Part shown: positions 23,801 through 32,694 of the stretch, one piece after another
How the letters are laid out: every line of letters starts with the position of its first letter
How positions within the stretch are numbered: position 1 is the first letter of the stretch
NCBI RefSeq assembly: GCF_024763615.1
Contig: NC_077222.1
Span: 83,080,001 to 83,144,000 of the forward strand
Length of the DNA stretch: 64,000 nucleotides
Reading direction: 5' to 3'
Source: Phlebotomus papatasi
Lineage: Eukaryota; Arthropoda; Insecta; Diptera; Psychodidae
Translations under genes and position numbers: made by a program
Notes under the pieces: model-generated
Told to the model about the DNA's origin: nothing
Seen by the model: only the letters and a program-made list of their open reading frames with translations
Database searches by the model: none

Positions 23801-26800
23801 GAGAAAATTTGCATACCTAGAGGGGCTTTCTTTTGAATAAATTGACCGTTGAACGAATTTCGCGCAGAGTAAAAGTAGTTCAAACAAAAAGATTCAAATG
23901 TTTCAACTAATTCAACAATATAAATGCATTAACAAACAGTACATGGCCAGAGTTCTTCAATAAATGGTTAGAATAATAAAAAAAAAATACCTTAAAAAAA
24001 AGAAATTAAAATTTTGTTCTGAAAAAGTAGCAAAATGTTTTCAAATTTCCCGCGTCGCACCATAGTATGCATTCAGGCGTATTTCAAAAATGATTTCATA
24101 AATTGACTCCCGATGGTATGCAAATTTGCATGATTGTGTGTGCATAATTCCGTCAGGTGCATAATCCCGAAGGACTTAATGCCGGGACTGAGTGTAAAAT
24201 CATTTTGAGGTTATGTATGCACGAGTGTTCAGCAATGAAAATGCATTATCCGTGATATTTTTGTTTAATAAATTAATTATAATAGCATAGAATTATCTAA
24301 TTACGTGTTTTTAAGCTTTTTTAAAACTTTTATTCTAATTCTAGAATGAAAACACTATTATATTTTTGAGACGTTGAACAAATTCAAAAAATCCATCCGA
24401 ATTACAAAGCGGACATCTGTCATTTTATCTCCCAATTATCCGGATTACGAAGCGGGCACTGTATTAATTAATAATTTATTATATATTTACTAAAATATTA
24501 AATAAAAATGAGTATTTACTGTCTATACCGGTATATTACCGCCTAGGAGCGCCTTCCTTGCAATGTCAATGCCAACGGAAGAAGCATCCGTTGGCCCGGA
24601 CCTCTTTCGAGTAGAGGTACTCCACTACGTCCTAATCACATGTGAAGATGTTTTTTTTCTATACATTCAGTTGTTTGCACTGAGCGGGACTCGAACTTAC
24701 AAATGTGAGTTTCGTGTTATAGATCTCACCGTCCAAAAGCTTGCCGATTGCACCACGAGATCCCCGACCATATGCTGTATATAAACAGCCCTAGCTGTAT
24801 TATATATTCTTATATATATATATATATATATTCTTATATATATATATATATATATATTCTTACGTATTTTCTCTCCACGTTTCAATTGTAGGAATCATCA
24901 ATATAATAATTATGACCCCAAAGCCAGTGTTTATCACTTCCATTGACACAACCACCAATCCGCATTCGGGCGAATATCTCGCGAAAATATTACTCGCTAC
25001 AATGGAGAAATATGGGACAGAAAAGTTTCAGGCATTGGTAACCGACAATGCGGCAGCGAACAAAAAAGCATGGGCAATACTTGAGGAAAAAGTACCAAAC
25101 TTGCAATGCTATGGTTGCTTCGCCCATTCGCTGAACTTAATTTTGGGAGATGTTCTCGAATGTGCAAGAATAAAAAAAATTATCCAAGATGGAAAAGCAA
25201 TCGTCAATGGTATCAATCTAAAACAAGTTTTAAAAGCTGAACTTAATAAACGCAGTTCAGTCACTTTGAAACTACCGGTGAAAACCAGGTGGCTGAGCAT
25301 GGAGCAATTTCTCAGCAGTTTGTTGGCAAACAAAATTACCCTAAGAGAAATGGCAATACAAGATAAGCTGAACCAAGCTCTTCAGAGTATTGTTCTGGGC
25401 TCAGACTTCTGGGATAAAATTACTGAGCTGAAAAGCATTATCTGCATTGTCACCACGCGTATCCTTCAATTTGAAGGAGACCGTGGCGACATAAGTGAAT
25501 GCTACCCATCATTTAGAGAGATGCTACGTGAACTGGAGATGATGGGCGAATTGTCGTTTTTGGACGGAGAGAAAAACTACATGATGGAAGTGATCGAAAA
25601 GCGAAAGAAGGTTGCGATTAAGGCTATACACAAAGCCAGTTATTTACTTAATCCTAAATATTTAGGAAAAACCCTCTCCACTTCTGATCGTTTCGAGGCC
25701 ATAAATTTTATGGCTTCACTTAGTACGAGTTGCAGTGAGGAGGAAATATTAAACGATATTTCAAATTACGCGACGAAAAGCGGAGAGTACAATGTTCCAA
25801 TAGTTTGGAAATACATTGAGACGAACAAGCAAAGCCCACTTCAATGGTGGATGGCTTTTTATCCCGAAGCACCTTTATGCCAAATAGCTCAAAGGATATT
25901 ACAAGTCCCACCAACGTCATGCGTGTGCGAGAGATCTTTTTCTCAGCAAAAAAATGTGCACACAGTCAAGAGGAATCGACTGGGCAGCGACACCGTTGAC
26001 AAACTTATGTTTGTTAAAATGAATTTGGCAGTAAGTGAAATTATTCAAAAAAAAATTGTTTTACCTTTTTTTTAAATAAAATTTGTTATAGGGTCAAAAG
26101 AACACCTATCGGTACACAGTAAAAAATAATTACTACGATTATCGCGTGTAATGGGAGAGCATCGATAATTGTAGTAAATTTGCAACGATTATCGTAGTAA
26201 GCAAAGTTGAAAAGCAAACAAGTTGAATTTTCGTAGTTGAAAAGCAAACTGAGTTGAATTTTTCTTCAACAATTGTACTGAAATTACATAAAATATAAAA
26301 AGAAGAAGAATGAGTTTAAACGAAATTAGTTGAAAGTTGAACTTTTTGCCGCGATAATCGATTGAAAAATTACTACAATTATCGATGCTCTCCCATTACA
26401 CGCGATAATCGTAGCAATATTCAATCAGACGTTGAATGAAGTTTATGCCATTTTGGTGCATCAAATTATTACTATGTTAGTAATTATTACTACTATTTAT
26501 TGCATGTGGGCTATTACCGAAGGCTTAATTTTACTAGTTCTGCAATTAGATTGCTTCCCTTTCAATTGAAAGTTGATTTTTTCAGTGTTTGTTATTCGAA
26601 ATTTCAACTAGTTCAATTCAACTAATAGAATTCAACTAGCCAATTTCATCTCTTTTTTACTGTGTACTTTAAGAAATCATGTCGTGTGACCTCTTAGCAC
26701 CGTATTTTCTACCATTTCTTATATGCAAATTGAATATCTATCCTTATATAAAAAGGAATATTATTGAAAAACGTCAAATTACTTATATTTTATTAGATAC

Positions 26801-29800
26801 ATTAATTAAATTTCAATATTATGGCGAAATAGCCAATAGGTGTTCCCTGCTGAACATGTGTTCCTTCGACCCTATAGCTTTTTAATTAGGCATGGCATGT
26901 GTATCTAAAAGAAAGGAAGGCAAAGTGTTTCATCTTTACGGAATGCTTGAATGTAAGGCGTAAAACACGAAATTTCGTGGAATTTACTTATCTCTAATTT
27001 ACAATGCCCACTCTCCTGTTTGAATCGTAGTTATTTGAAAGACATCTTGACGATTTCATTTAAAAGAGTAGTTAAAGTAGTGAAAATAAATTAATCTGTG
27101 ATATTTTGTTTAATATGTGGATCATAAAAACAAAAAAATTTCTAGTGATGTCTTTTTAAATGATCCTTCTATAAAATATTTTCTTCTAATCCTACAAAAA
27201 AGTTAAAAATTATCAAATTCTAAATATCCAGCCAAATAATATAGCTGACATCTCTTATTTGGTCTCTCAAATATCTAAATAGCAAAGCGGGTACTGTATA
27301 TTACGGTGTTTCAAAAACTGCATACAATTTTTTTTGCATACAAATTTAAAAAAATTTAAGTCTTTTAGGGCAAAAAAAATTCGAAGGGGAGGTCTTAGGA
27401 AGAAAGGCTTTTGTGATTTGGGTAAACGCAAAAATAGGGTCAAGGAAAAGTAAATTTTCGGTATTGTTTTGGATAAAAAAAAAATTAGAGAAACAGATTT
27501 TGCTATTTGGGTCAATTCAAAAATACATCGTGGAAAAATTCACGTAAAAAATCTAAGTCTTTTAGGGCAAAAAAAAATTCGAAGGGGAGGTCTTAGGAAG
27601 AAAGGCTTTTGTGATTTGGGTATACGCAAAACTAGGGTCGAGAAAAAGTAAATTTTCGGTAGTGTTTTGGATAAAAAAAAAATAGAGAAAGATTTTGCTA
27701 TTTGGGTCAATTCAAAAATTCACGTGAACAAACCATCTTCATGGTGAATGCGTTCTCCTGTGAACAGCATTAAATATTTTTTCATGTCTATGAAACATTT
27801 TCTTGATTCCTCATATATAGAACATTTTCGAAAAAAAAACACTTTTTCCTTTTTATAAAAATCATTTATTATCTGTAAGGAGTTCATTTTAAAATATGAA
27901 AAATAGTATTTCTAATACATTCTGTCAATGGATTAATTAAGGGTTTTTAACAGTCTAATTCAAGGGAAAAAGCGTCATACTCACAAGTTTAAGCATTCCG
28001 CAAATTCTAAATATGACACTTCTTCTTTTTATTGACTTGTACAGAATTTTATAGTATTAGGGTGGATTCACCACTTCTCGCCAGTGCCCCACTTTTCGCC
28101 ACTTATATCACGATTTGTGGAATAATTGAGCTGCATACTTATTTTCACAGCTGCTACGTATAGACTAAAAAAATAATTCTTTTGGATTTAAGATTTTGAC
28201 CATTTTTTAGAACAATACTGAAGCAAATGCACCGAATCCAATATTTCTTATCAAATATGTGAAGTGTCATCAAATTTTCATCGAACAAAATTTACGTTTT
28301 TCGATAAATAAGTTGTCTATTGAATATTTAATTACATTCGTAGAATACATAAAATGTGTATTTATTTAACTAATATTTATTTTATTTTTTTTATTTTATT
28401 TAAAAATGTGACATGGCGGAAAGTGGTAACGTTTTGAAATTATTTTATCACCTCTCGCCATTGTTTTTCAATAGGCGACGCTACCTTCACTTCGCACATT
28501 CTTAGTTGCCAAATCTACATTGTTTACACTCGACTCTTCGTTATCCGACTGACGTGGGGACAAATGACATTTTAGGTTTTTGAGTCTGGTCAACGTTTTT
28601 TGTATATTTTCTTCTGTGGGAATTTGTTTTCCGTCAGAAAACAAGAGAATTTTCTTCGATGGTGCACTTTATGTTTAATTTTGTAACACGCTTGAGTGTC
28701 AAAAACTTTGATAAAATCAAAATAATGCATTAATTCACTGTGGACAAACTGCATCTTTCGTAAAAAAATCAATTTGAATACATCAACCGCCAACGTTTGG
28801 CAGCTGTCACCCGGATAACGAAGTGCCGGATAACGAACAGCCGAGTGTACTTTTGCAATAGTCTAATAATTTGTTTTCTCAAATAAAAGTAAAGAAAAAT
28901 TGTTAAATATGAGTAATAATGTGGTCATAAGGAAAAAGAAATACTGAATGCATTTCTTGCATAATATTGCCCAAAATAATCGATTTTCAATCTTTTCAAA
29001 TGAGTGGCGAACAGTGCTTACAAAACTGGCAAGAAATGGTAAAAAGTGGCGACGAAGTGGTTATTTTTACATTGTGAATAAAAAATAGTTTTTTTAAGCA
29101 GTCCACCGTTAACTTGAAGGACTATTGTCTTGATGAATCTAAAGCCAATATATCTAACTAACTTTATGTAAAATAAGGGTTCAAGAGCTTTACCTAAATT
29201 AATTTTGCAGTAGACTCTCTCAAATTCGGGCATTTAGGATCGAAATGTCAGCTGAATGAGAGAGAAATTCGGGCAGCAAACTGTTTGAAATGCAACGATT
29301 TTTTGTTCATCTGCATACTCATATTGAGTTTACGTGCTCATTGCTATTATGAATTTCATGGTAACCTCTTAATAATGAAAAATCACATCAAAACTAAGAC
29401 AAGTCATGGCAAATTTGAGCATATTTGCTTGATTTGATAATCATAATCAAACTTGAAAAATGTCAACAAACCTTTTTCGAATTTAACTGCCGCCCGAATT
29501 AAAAAATAGCCCGATCTTAAAAGAGCCGAATTAGCGAAAGTCTGCTGTACTTTTTCCTAAAAGTGGCGATAAGTTGTTAATCCACCCTAGATAATGTTCG
29601 AATCTATAATAGGGTAAAGTGGTACAAGCTGGACAGTGGTACAAGTTGGACAATGCAATGGTACAATTTGGACAGGAACAATTTTTGTATTGCTAAACTT
29701 AGTACTTCATTTTTATTTTTATAGATATTAACATAAATAAAAACTTAGTATTGTGTTTACTGAGGAAAAAATAGGGGAAAGTGCCCATGCTTTACATGGT

Positions 29801-30495
29801 CCCAAGCTTTATAAATACTATTTTTTCCTATATTTCTGACTAAATATGACTTCGCAATATATTTTAAAAATAGGACACTGTCCCCTAGTTTTTAAAATAT
29901 TTGTGCAATGAATCATATTTATTGAAAACCATATGAAAAATTTAGTCATTATAAAGCTTGGGACTGTGTAAAGCATGGGCACTTTCTCCTATAATTTTAA
30001 TGCTTTAGTTTTATAATTTGGTTCCTTGTGCTTAAAAACAAATTTTGTACTGTGTTTATCAAGAAAAAAGCCATATCCAACTTGTATCGGCGATTTGTCC
30101 AACTTATAACACTAATTCAAAATTATATCACTTTACTCTAGTTTATAAAATAAGTCCTGTAAAATTTTCGAGGATAAAATTTCAAATTAATATCGCAAAT
30201 TGTTACAAAAAAATTTACTAAATTAATTATAAATTAATTACAGCTCACCGAGAATAAAATACAAAGTTCGCCGAGTACCTCACAAGCCTCACAATCACAA
30301 GCCTCACAATCACAAGCCTCACAATCACAAGCCTCACAATCACAAGCCTCACAATCACAAGCCTCACAAGAGGAGGACGAATCAGATTCATTGGAATCTG
30401 ATACTGAAACAGTATCTGATGTGGTAATGAGCTTAGATGATGCAGTTAATGAATGTTATGATGATTGCATCGAATATGTAGAGGAATCGGAATAA
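8894..30495 (+). CDS. hAT-superfamily transposase, five exons, intact frame
   Basis: I infer exons 8894-9065, 9145-9242, 14922-15174, 24892-26030 and 30244-30495. All junctions are GT..AG and the phases agree, giving 637 codons. Residues 1-57 hold a BED-type finger (CSFCDWC, then H and C). Exon 3 has SIMCDGW with the first catalytic Asp. Exon 4 has LVTDNAA (second Asp), CYGCFAHSLNL, and CERSFS with the catalytic Glu in the dimerisation region. Exon 5 adds a Ser-Gln repeat and an acidic tail ending EYVEESE. The family excises and inserts hAT elements; domesticated copies act as DNA-binding proteins. If exon 4 is not spliced at 26031, the frame runs on to a stop at 26075 instead. The introns are packed with other elements, yet no exon carries a stop or frameshift. 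Exon structure is inferred from sequence only. Confidence 0.8.
10280..10724 (-). pseudogene. Processed pseudogene of Ubc13 (bendless/UBE2N)
   Basis: Minus-strand translation matches the K63-specific ubiquitin-conjugating enzyme Ubc13 almost end to end without introns: an ATG at 10724 followed by LPRRIIKKTQRLL, then PDESNSRYIHVI, FKLELFLSED, and the C-terminal DILKDRW and LLSIQALLSA to a stop at 10280. It is broken by a 2-bp frameshift near 10650, an in-frame TAG after the SEDCPL segment, and loss of several residues plus a frameshift just before DILKDRW, at the active-site region. It lies inside intron 2 of the hAT gene in the opposite orientation. Lack of introns and multiple lesions indicate a dead retrocopy. 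Confidence 0.85.
10790..11170 (-). pseudogene. Unidentified protein-like remnant
   Basis: Broken minus-strand frames read like protein (for example VIEFYRRILH followed by QYVQEQKYL, and LDYEKFIIMSY) with stops and frameshifts between them. I do not recognise the family. It adjoins the Ubc13 retrocopy and could be part of the same insertion or a separate one. Confidence 0.35.
11440..11730. repeat. Dispersed repeat, 'GATTTTTCC / CTACCTCCAAA' family
   Basis: Contains GGTGATTTTTCCGATGATAGG, a second block ACTACCTCCAAAGTATATCC and the terminal motif GATATCTCTTACCGTTT. Diverged copies lie at about 44740-45060 (same strand) and 47585-47735 (opposite strand). No termini can be assigned. Confidence 0.55.
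12150..12650. mobile_element. piggyBac-like element, one end truncated
   Basis: The left end is TTAA (12146-12149) followed by CCCTCTAACG, the same terminus as the complete element at 17176-17701. The interior (GGCGCTAGGTGCGAAAATAT and AAGACTATTACCAAGGACAC) matches that element in reverse orientation. The opposite terminus is missing. No transposase is encoded. Confidence 0.65.
12672..12775. repeat. GC-rich palindrome cluster (GGTACCCGG / GGAACCGG)
   Basis: A run of overlapping palindromes (GGGTACCCGG, CGGGTACCC, GGAACCGGGTCC, GGTTCC) stands out sharply from its AT-rich surroundings. It may be the terminus of a DNA transposon, but no partner end was found. Confidence 0.5.
13905..14530. repeat. 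Minisatellite, about 42-bp unit, roughly 15 copies
   Basis: Tandem units share TACGCACAGCTCAATCATAA followed by AACGGATAATGCGCTTAAAA, with substitutions and small indels between units. Further units of the same satellite occur at 16810-16975 and 17877-18010, so exon 3 of the hAT gene is bracketed by the arrays. Confidence 0.92.
15730..16015. mobile_element. Tc1/mariner-type MITE, TIR CAGTGCCCGCTTCGTAATCC
   Basis: The ends CAGTGCCCGCTTCGTAATCC and GGATTAGACAGCGGGCACTG are flanked by TA on each side; length is 286 bp. Related copies end at 24461 and 27296. Non-coding. Confidence 0.85.
16978..17875. mobile_element. piggyBac-like deletion derivative containing a nested piggyBac-like element
   Basis: The left end is TTAA (16974-16977) plus CCCTCTAACG. 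The flanks of the nested element (about 16990-17170 and 17706-17870) are together a reverse-complement copy of about 22370-22670. This shows that they were one continuous element before 17176-17701 inserted. The right terminus is absent or degraded where the minisatellite resumes. Confidence 0.75.
17176..17701. mobile_element. Complete piggyBac-like MITE (526 bp), TTAA target duplication
   Basis: TTAA-CCCTCTAACG at the left and CGTTAGAGGG-TTAA at the right, with TTAA at 17172-17175 and 17702-17705. Just inside the left end is GACCGCCTCCAGGTGGTC, an imperfect palindrome also seen in the host element. No frame is present. The matching uninterrupted site occurs in the copy near 22510. Confidence 0.85.
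18077..18111. repeat. Perfect 15-bp-stem hairpin
   Basis: CACTGCATCTCATTC, loop TCTAT, GAATGAGATGCAGTG. It is isolated, lies within intron 3 of the hAT gene, and is not part of any terminus I can define. Confidence 0.8.
20666..20957. mobile_element. 292-bp Tc1/mariner MITE
   Basis: About 50 bp of inverted terminal repeat (CAAGGGGTGTCAATAGTTTG and reverse-oriented GACACCCACTG) with GCATGTTTGAGAAATCAAGT on both sides. TA flanks at 20664-20665 and 20958-20959. The related sequence at about 5890-5935 lacks this insertion. Confidence 0.8.
21640..22677. mobile_element. piggyBac-like defective element
   Basis: It begins with a degraded terminus (CCTCTAACAGGTAAGAC) and carries GACCGCC palindromes at about 21989 and 22545. 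The right part (22370-22670) matches the outer element at 16978-17875 in reverse. A short acidic frame is retained at 22146-22355. The right end is interrupted at TTAA (22674-22677) by another MITE. Confidence 0.65.
22146..22355 (+). pseudogene. Acidic frame, possible piggyBac transposase N-terminal remnant
   Basis: A 69-residue open frame starts MSKMVDFCELSEIDKEADF and is rich in Asp and Glu. piggyBac transposases usually begin with an acidic, poorly conserved segment, and this frame lies inside piggyBac-like ends. No catalytic core follows. Assignment rests on context, not on sequence identity. Confidence 0.4.
22678..22972. mobile_element. piggyBac-type MITE fragment (family of 58679-59194)
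   Basis: TTAA-CCCTTTAAGGACGATTGG followed by the perfect 16-bp palindrome GGAACACCGGTGTTCC. The copy stops near 22972, where the end of the surrounding Tc1-like element begins. Confidence 0.75.
23162..24159. other. Gene-free part of hAT intron 3
   Basis: No gene or clear element termini. Sequence is AT-rich with short degraded frames only. Confidence 0.5.
24160..24461. mobile_element. Partial copy of the CAGTGCCCGCTTCGTAATCC MITE
   Basis: The right end TCCGGATTACGAAGCGGGCACTG followed by TA (24462-24463) and the interior (ATCATTTTGAGGTTATGTAT) match 15730-16015 in reverse. The left end is rearranged, so the start given is approximate. Confidence 0.6.
24680..24765 (-). repeat. tRNA-derived SINE-like sequence
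   Basis: On the minus strand a good A box (TGGTGCAATCGGC, 24755-24743) is followed 46 bp later by a B box (GTTCGAGTCCC, 24696-24686). Between them is a GTGAG...CTCAC hairpin rather than a normal anticodon arm, and there is no acceptor stem pairing. It is a tRNA-like pol III promoter unit, not a working tRNA gene. Confidence 0.55.
24810..24866. repeat. (TA)n microsatellite
   Basis: Runs of TATATA broken by two TTCT interruptions. It ends about 25 bp before the acceptor of hAT exon 4. Confidence 0.9.
26115..26664. mobile_element. MITE with TIR CACAGTAAAAAA and a central palindrome
   Basis: The ends CACAGTAAAAAA and TTTTTTACTGTG lie between TA dinucleotides. Inside, 26131-26174 and 26371-26414 are near-perfect inverted arms (CGATTATCGCGTGTAATGGG and GAGAGCATCGATAATT). 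It sits less than 100 bp after the exon 4 donor of the hAT gene. Confidence 0.8.
27002..27296. mobile_element. Degraded MITE of the CAGTGCCCGC family
   Basis: The ends CAATGCCCACTCTCC and AAGCGGGTACTG are flanked by TA at both sides. It is a diverged relative of 15730-16015. Confidence 0.6.
27351..27720. repeat. Tandem duplication, about 197-bp period
   Basis: TAAGTCTTTTAGGGC starts near 27356 and again near 27553, and the following approximately 170 bp (GGAGGTCTTAGGAAGAAAGG, then CTATTTGGGTCAATTC) are nearly identical. Two copies, recent. Confidence 0.85.
28527..28847. mobile_element. MITE with TIR CACTCG / CGAGTG, nested
   Basis: Ends CACTCGACTCTTCGTTATCC and CGGATAACGAACAGCCGAGTG with TA at 28525-28526 and 28848-28849. 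The 39538-40452 copy shows the uninterrupted site. Confidence 0.85.
29208..29547. mobile_element. MITE with TIR CAGTAGACTCTC, nested
   Basis: Starts CAGTAGACTCTCTCAAATTC and ends TAGCGAAAGTCTGCTG. Copies lie at 36777-37115 and 58381-59243. The interior is AT-rich and non-coding. Confidence 0.85.
29612..30138. mobile_element. MITE with TIR GGGTAAAGTGGTACAAG, containing another MITE
   Basis: Ends GGGTAAAGTGGTACAAGC and TATATCACTTTACTC, flanked by TA. Subterminal TGGTACAAGTTGGACA repeats are present. It encloses 29774-29989 and ends about 100 bp upstream of hAT exon 5. Confidence 0.65.
29774..29989. mobile_element. MITE with long TIR GGGGAAAGTGCCCATGCTTT
   Basis: About 40-bp inverted repeats (GGGGAAAGTGCCCATGCTTT, then CCCAAGCTTTAT, mirrored at the right end) between TA dinucleotides; 216 bp. 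Confidence 0.8.
30281..30375 (+). repeat. 15-bp coding tandem repeat in hAT exon 5
   Basis: About six exact copies of CAATCACAAGCCTCA, in frame, encode a QASQS repeat. The copies are identical at DNA level, so the tract is young or kept uniform by slippage. Confidence 0.9.
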
Positions 30496-30720
30496 GGACA
30501 AGAAAGAAAATAGATACACAAAATCTGCGAGAAAAACTTAATGTATATAGTGTAAGGTGGGATGGGAATAGATCGTTTTCCGAAGAGTGCTGGTGCAATA
30601 TTGAAATGAGTGGATTACAGTCAAGTGTGCTAATCCGAGCACTCACCTATTTAATGGATAAAAAAAATATTTTTATCTTTTTCTCAAACTTGAATAGTTA
30701 TATTATGTTACTAATACTGA

Positions 30721-30726
30721 AATAAA
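30721..30726 (+). terminator. Poly(A) signal of the hAT gene
   Basis: AATAAA, 226 bp after the stop codon at 30495 and followed by AATAAA-like sequence. It is the first strong candidate downstream of exon 5. Confidence 0.5.
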
Positions 30727-31109
30727 ATAAATTCAGCTAACTCAAAAGAAATCTCTTTTAAGTGAATAGTTTAATGGTTTTATCTGAAATTGTAAGGCCC
30801 GAATTTTGAACTATCCCGATTTCTTTCGTGTGTGTATGAATCGTACACAATCAAAATAAATGATTTTTCATCCAGCTTCTTTTGTCCTTTTCATGTTTCA
30901 AAAAGTCTCCGGTGATTCCTCAGTGTTTTCTACGACAGCTGGGGATTCTTTATCAAAGACTTCGCCATTTTCTTCCATATTCTGTTGTCAAATAAAATCT
31001 GTAAAAATAATTCGTACAGTTTGCATTCAGCTGTAATAAAATTGGGATTTTCACGGAAAAATCACTGTCCTGGAAAAGTCACTGTGGTGGATTGCAGAGC
31101 ATGGACCCA

Positions 31110-32400
31110 GCTTTATGGTAACTTTGAGAACGATTTTACAGAATTTGAGGATTGTGATTTGATGATGATCTTGTAGCTGTGACTTCGGGAGCCCCAGCAG
31201 GGGCTGCTGAGGGAAAGAAGGAGGAAGCAGTGGAAAATATTGATTTTAATGTGGATGAGAATTATGGGGAAAATCAAGCTGTGGTGAAGGATGAAGAGAG
31301 TGAATTCAAGCACTTTCACGATGAGGAGGAATTTGAGGGATTTGCTGGGCAAGCTGGTGATCAGGGTGGCGAGGAGGAACTCCACTTGAGCAGCAATAGA
31401 AAAATAGGATAGCAATAGGAAAACCTAAACTGACAATGGTCAAAGTGCAAATGCACTTTCGTACTCTCTGGGATTCCTTCTGGATGGAGATAATCATGAT
31501 TGCTAGGCTTTTCGTCTACTTTGCTAATTTCTTCATGTGCAAGAGTAAGAACACCAATCTTGCCAATCTTTAACTGTCGACGCATCGGAGTCTGCTGGAA
31601 GAGAACTTTATGCAGGTGGGAGATGATGGGAAGCTGGAAAATGAATACCATGGCCTGATGAAAAAGTGAGAGCACCGCGACCACCTTTTTACTCTCTGAA
31701 AATGATCAAGAGACAGGATCTTGTGGCAATAATTGCTGGCCTGATTCGTCCCAGTTTGGATCGATCAAGTTCACGTGAAGATTGAGATGAGCAGGGATGT
31801 AATGTACACATTTGTTTTCTTTGTGGGTACCAAGAAGACCATCACGAAGATGTTTAAGCAGCAATCTGACCTCAGACCTCAGTAAGTTCTGCACAATAGT
31901 CAACAAGTTTGAGGAAAAATACAGTCTTAATGGGATTATCTGTTCTCTCTGAAATCCCCGAGGCATCTCAGCTTGGATTCTCGAATATGGTGGCTGCTCT
32001 CAACAAATACGCTCCTACCCTCATTGAGTACATCCACATCTCTGACCAATTCTGTAGCACTGTCTAGCAGGAGGATCCCACTAACCTGAAGCAGCCATAA
32101 GTTAAACGTGTGCTTATGGTTGGTTTCAATCTTCCACAAAATGTTGGCATGGAGAGCACCAAGTCCCTCCTCTTCTTTATCTTCTATCTCATGGAGCATC
32201 TCAAGCGCTTTCAATTGTCCAAGGAAACCAAAGCCAAGGCCGATAAGAACAGCGTACGACAAGCAATTCCTGGAGGACGCTCATGCTGCCAGGCCAGAGC
32301 AGAAAAGCCGCTGCCCAGCGCAGGGAGGAGAAGCACAAATAGGAGAAGCGCGTTTTCGTTTTTCCTCCAAAATCCTGTTTAGAAGTTTTCGCTGATTAAT
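31110..32400 (+). pseudogene. Processed pseudogene of CCDC47 (calumin)
   Basis: Forward-strand fragments in several frames follow the order of the ER membrane protein CCDC47: an acidic luminal segment (NDFTEFED, then HFHDEEEFEGFAG), the membrane region (LTMVKVQMHFRTLWDSFW), SKNTNLA, VGDDGKLENEYH, KRQDLVA, VFFVGTKKTITK, a YIHISDQF segment, and the C-terminal LFFIFYLMEHLKRF and SKETKAKADKN. Stops and frameshifts separate the blocks and there are no introns. CCDC47 normally belongs to the PAT/multipass translocon complex; this copy is dead. It lies between hAT exon 5 and the right hAT-like terminus. Confidence 0.85.
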
Positions 32401-32505
32401 TAAACGATCACATTTTCATTCTCACAGATAAAAATTGTGTTTTTATTAGCAAAGAAAATAGATTTTTGTCACAAAAATAAAAAGAGCAAATAACCTACAA
32501 ATAAA

Positions 32506-32694
32506 ACACTGAAATTCACCATATTCAATTCACCACAGTATATGACATTTTCGAATTTCACCACTTTCGCGCTATTTTTTCGTATTTTCTCGCCATTTTC
32601 GAAGGCGCCATGTTGAATATTCACTGCGAAATTTCACTAGAGAATTTTCATGAATATTCAAAATAGTGAATTTTCATGAAATTTGCCATCTCTA
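32506..32694. repeat. hAT-like right terminus with subterminal repeats
   Basis: Ends TGCCATCTCTA (32684-32694), the exact inverted match of 8656-8666. Inside are GAAATTCACCA, GAATATTCACTG and ATGAATATTCA motifs in both orientations, mirroring the left end. It stops 112 bp before the Arp10 start codon. Confidence 0.6.

Larger units (their letters stand above)
28058..29589. mobile_element. DNA transposon, TIR TAGGGTGGATTCACCACTTC, with two nested MITEs
   Basis: The ends TAGGGTGGATTCACCACTTC and CGATAAGTTGTTAATCCACCCTA are inverted repeats with subterminal GTGGCGA motifs. A 915-bp copy in reverse orientation lies at 39538-40452. Removing the nested MITEs (28527-28847 and 29208-29547) leaves about 0.87 kb, matching that copy. 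No transposase frame is present. Confidence 0.8.

Noticed and set aside
24680..24765. Functional tRNA gene
   Set aside because: A and B boxes are present but there is no acceptor-stem pairing or normal anticodon arm, so it was called SINE-like instead.
30884..30979. Minus-strand short acidic frame (MEENGEVFDKES...) followed by a FLYWCH-like stretch in another frame
   Set aside because: The match is too short, interrupted by a stop, and lacks the YWRC-type core needed to call a FLYWCH finger.
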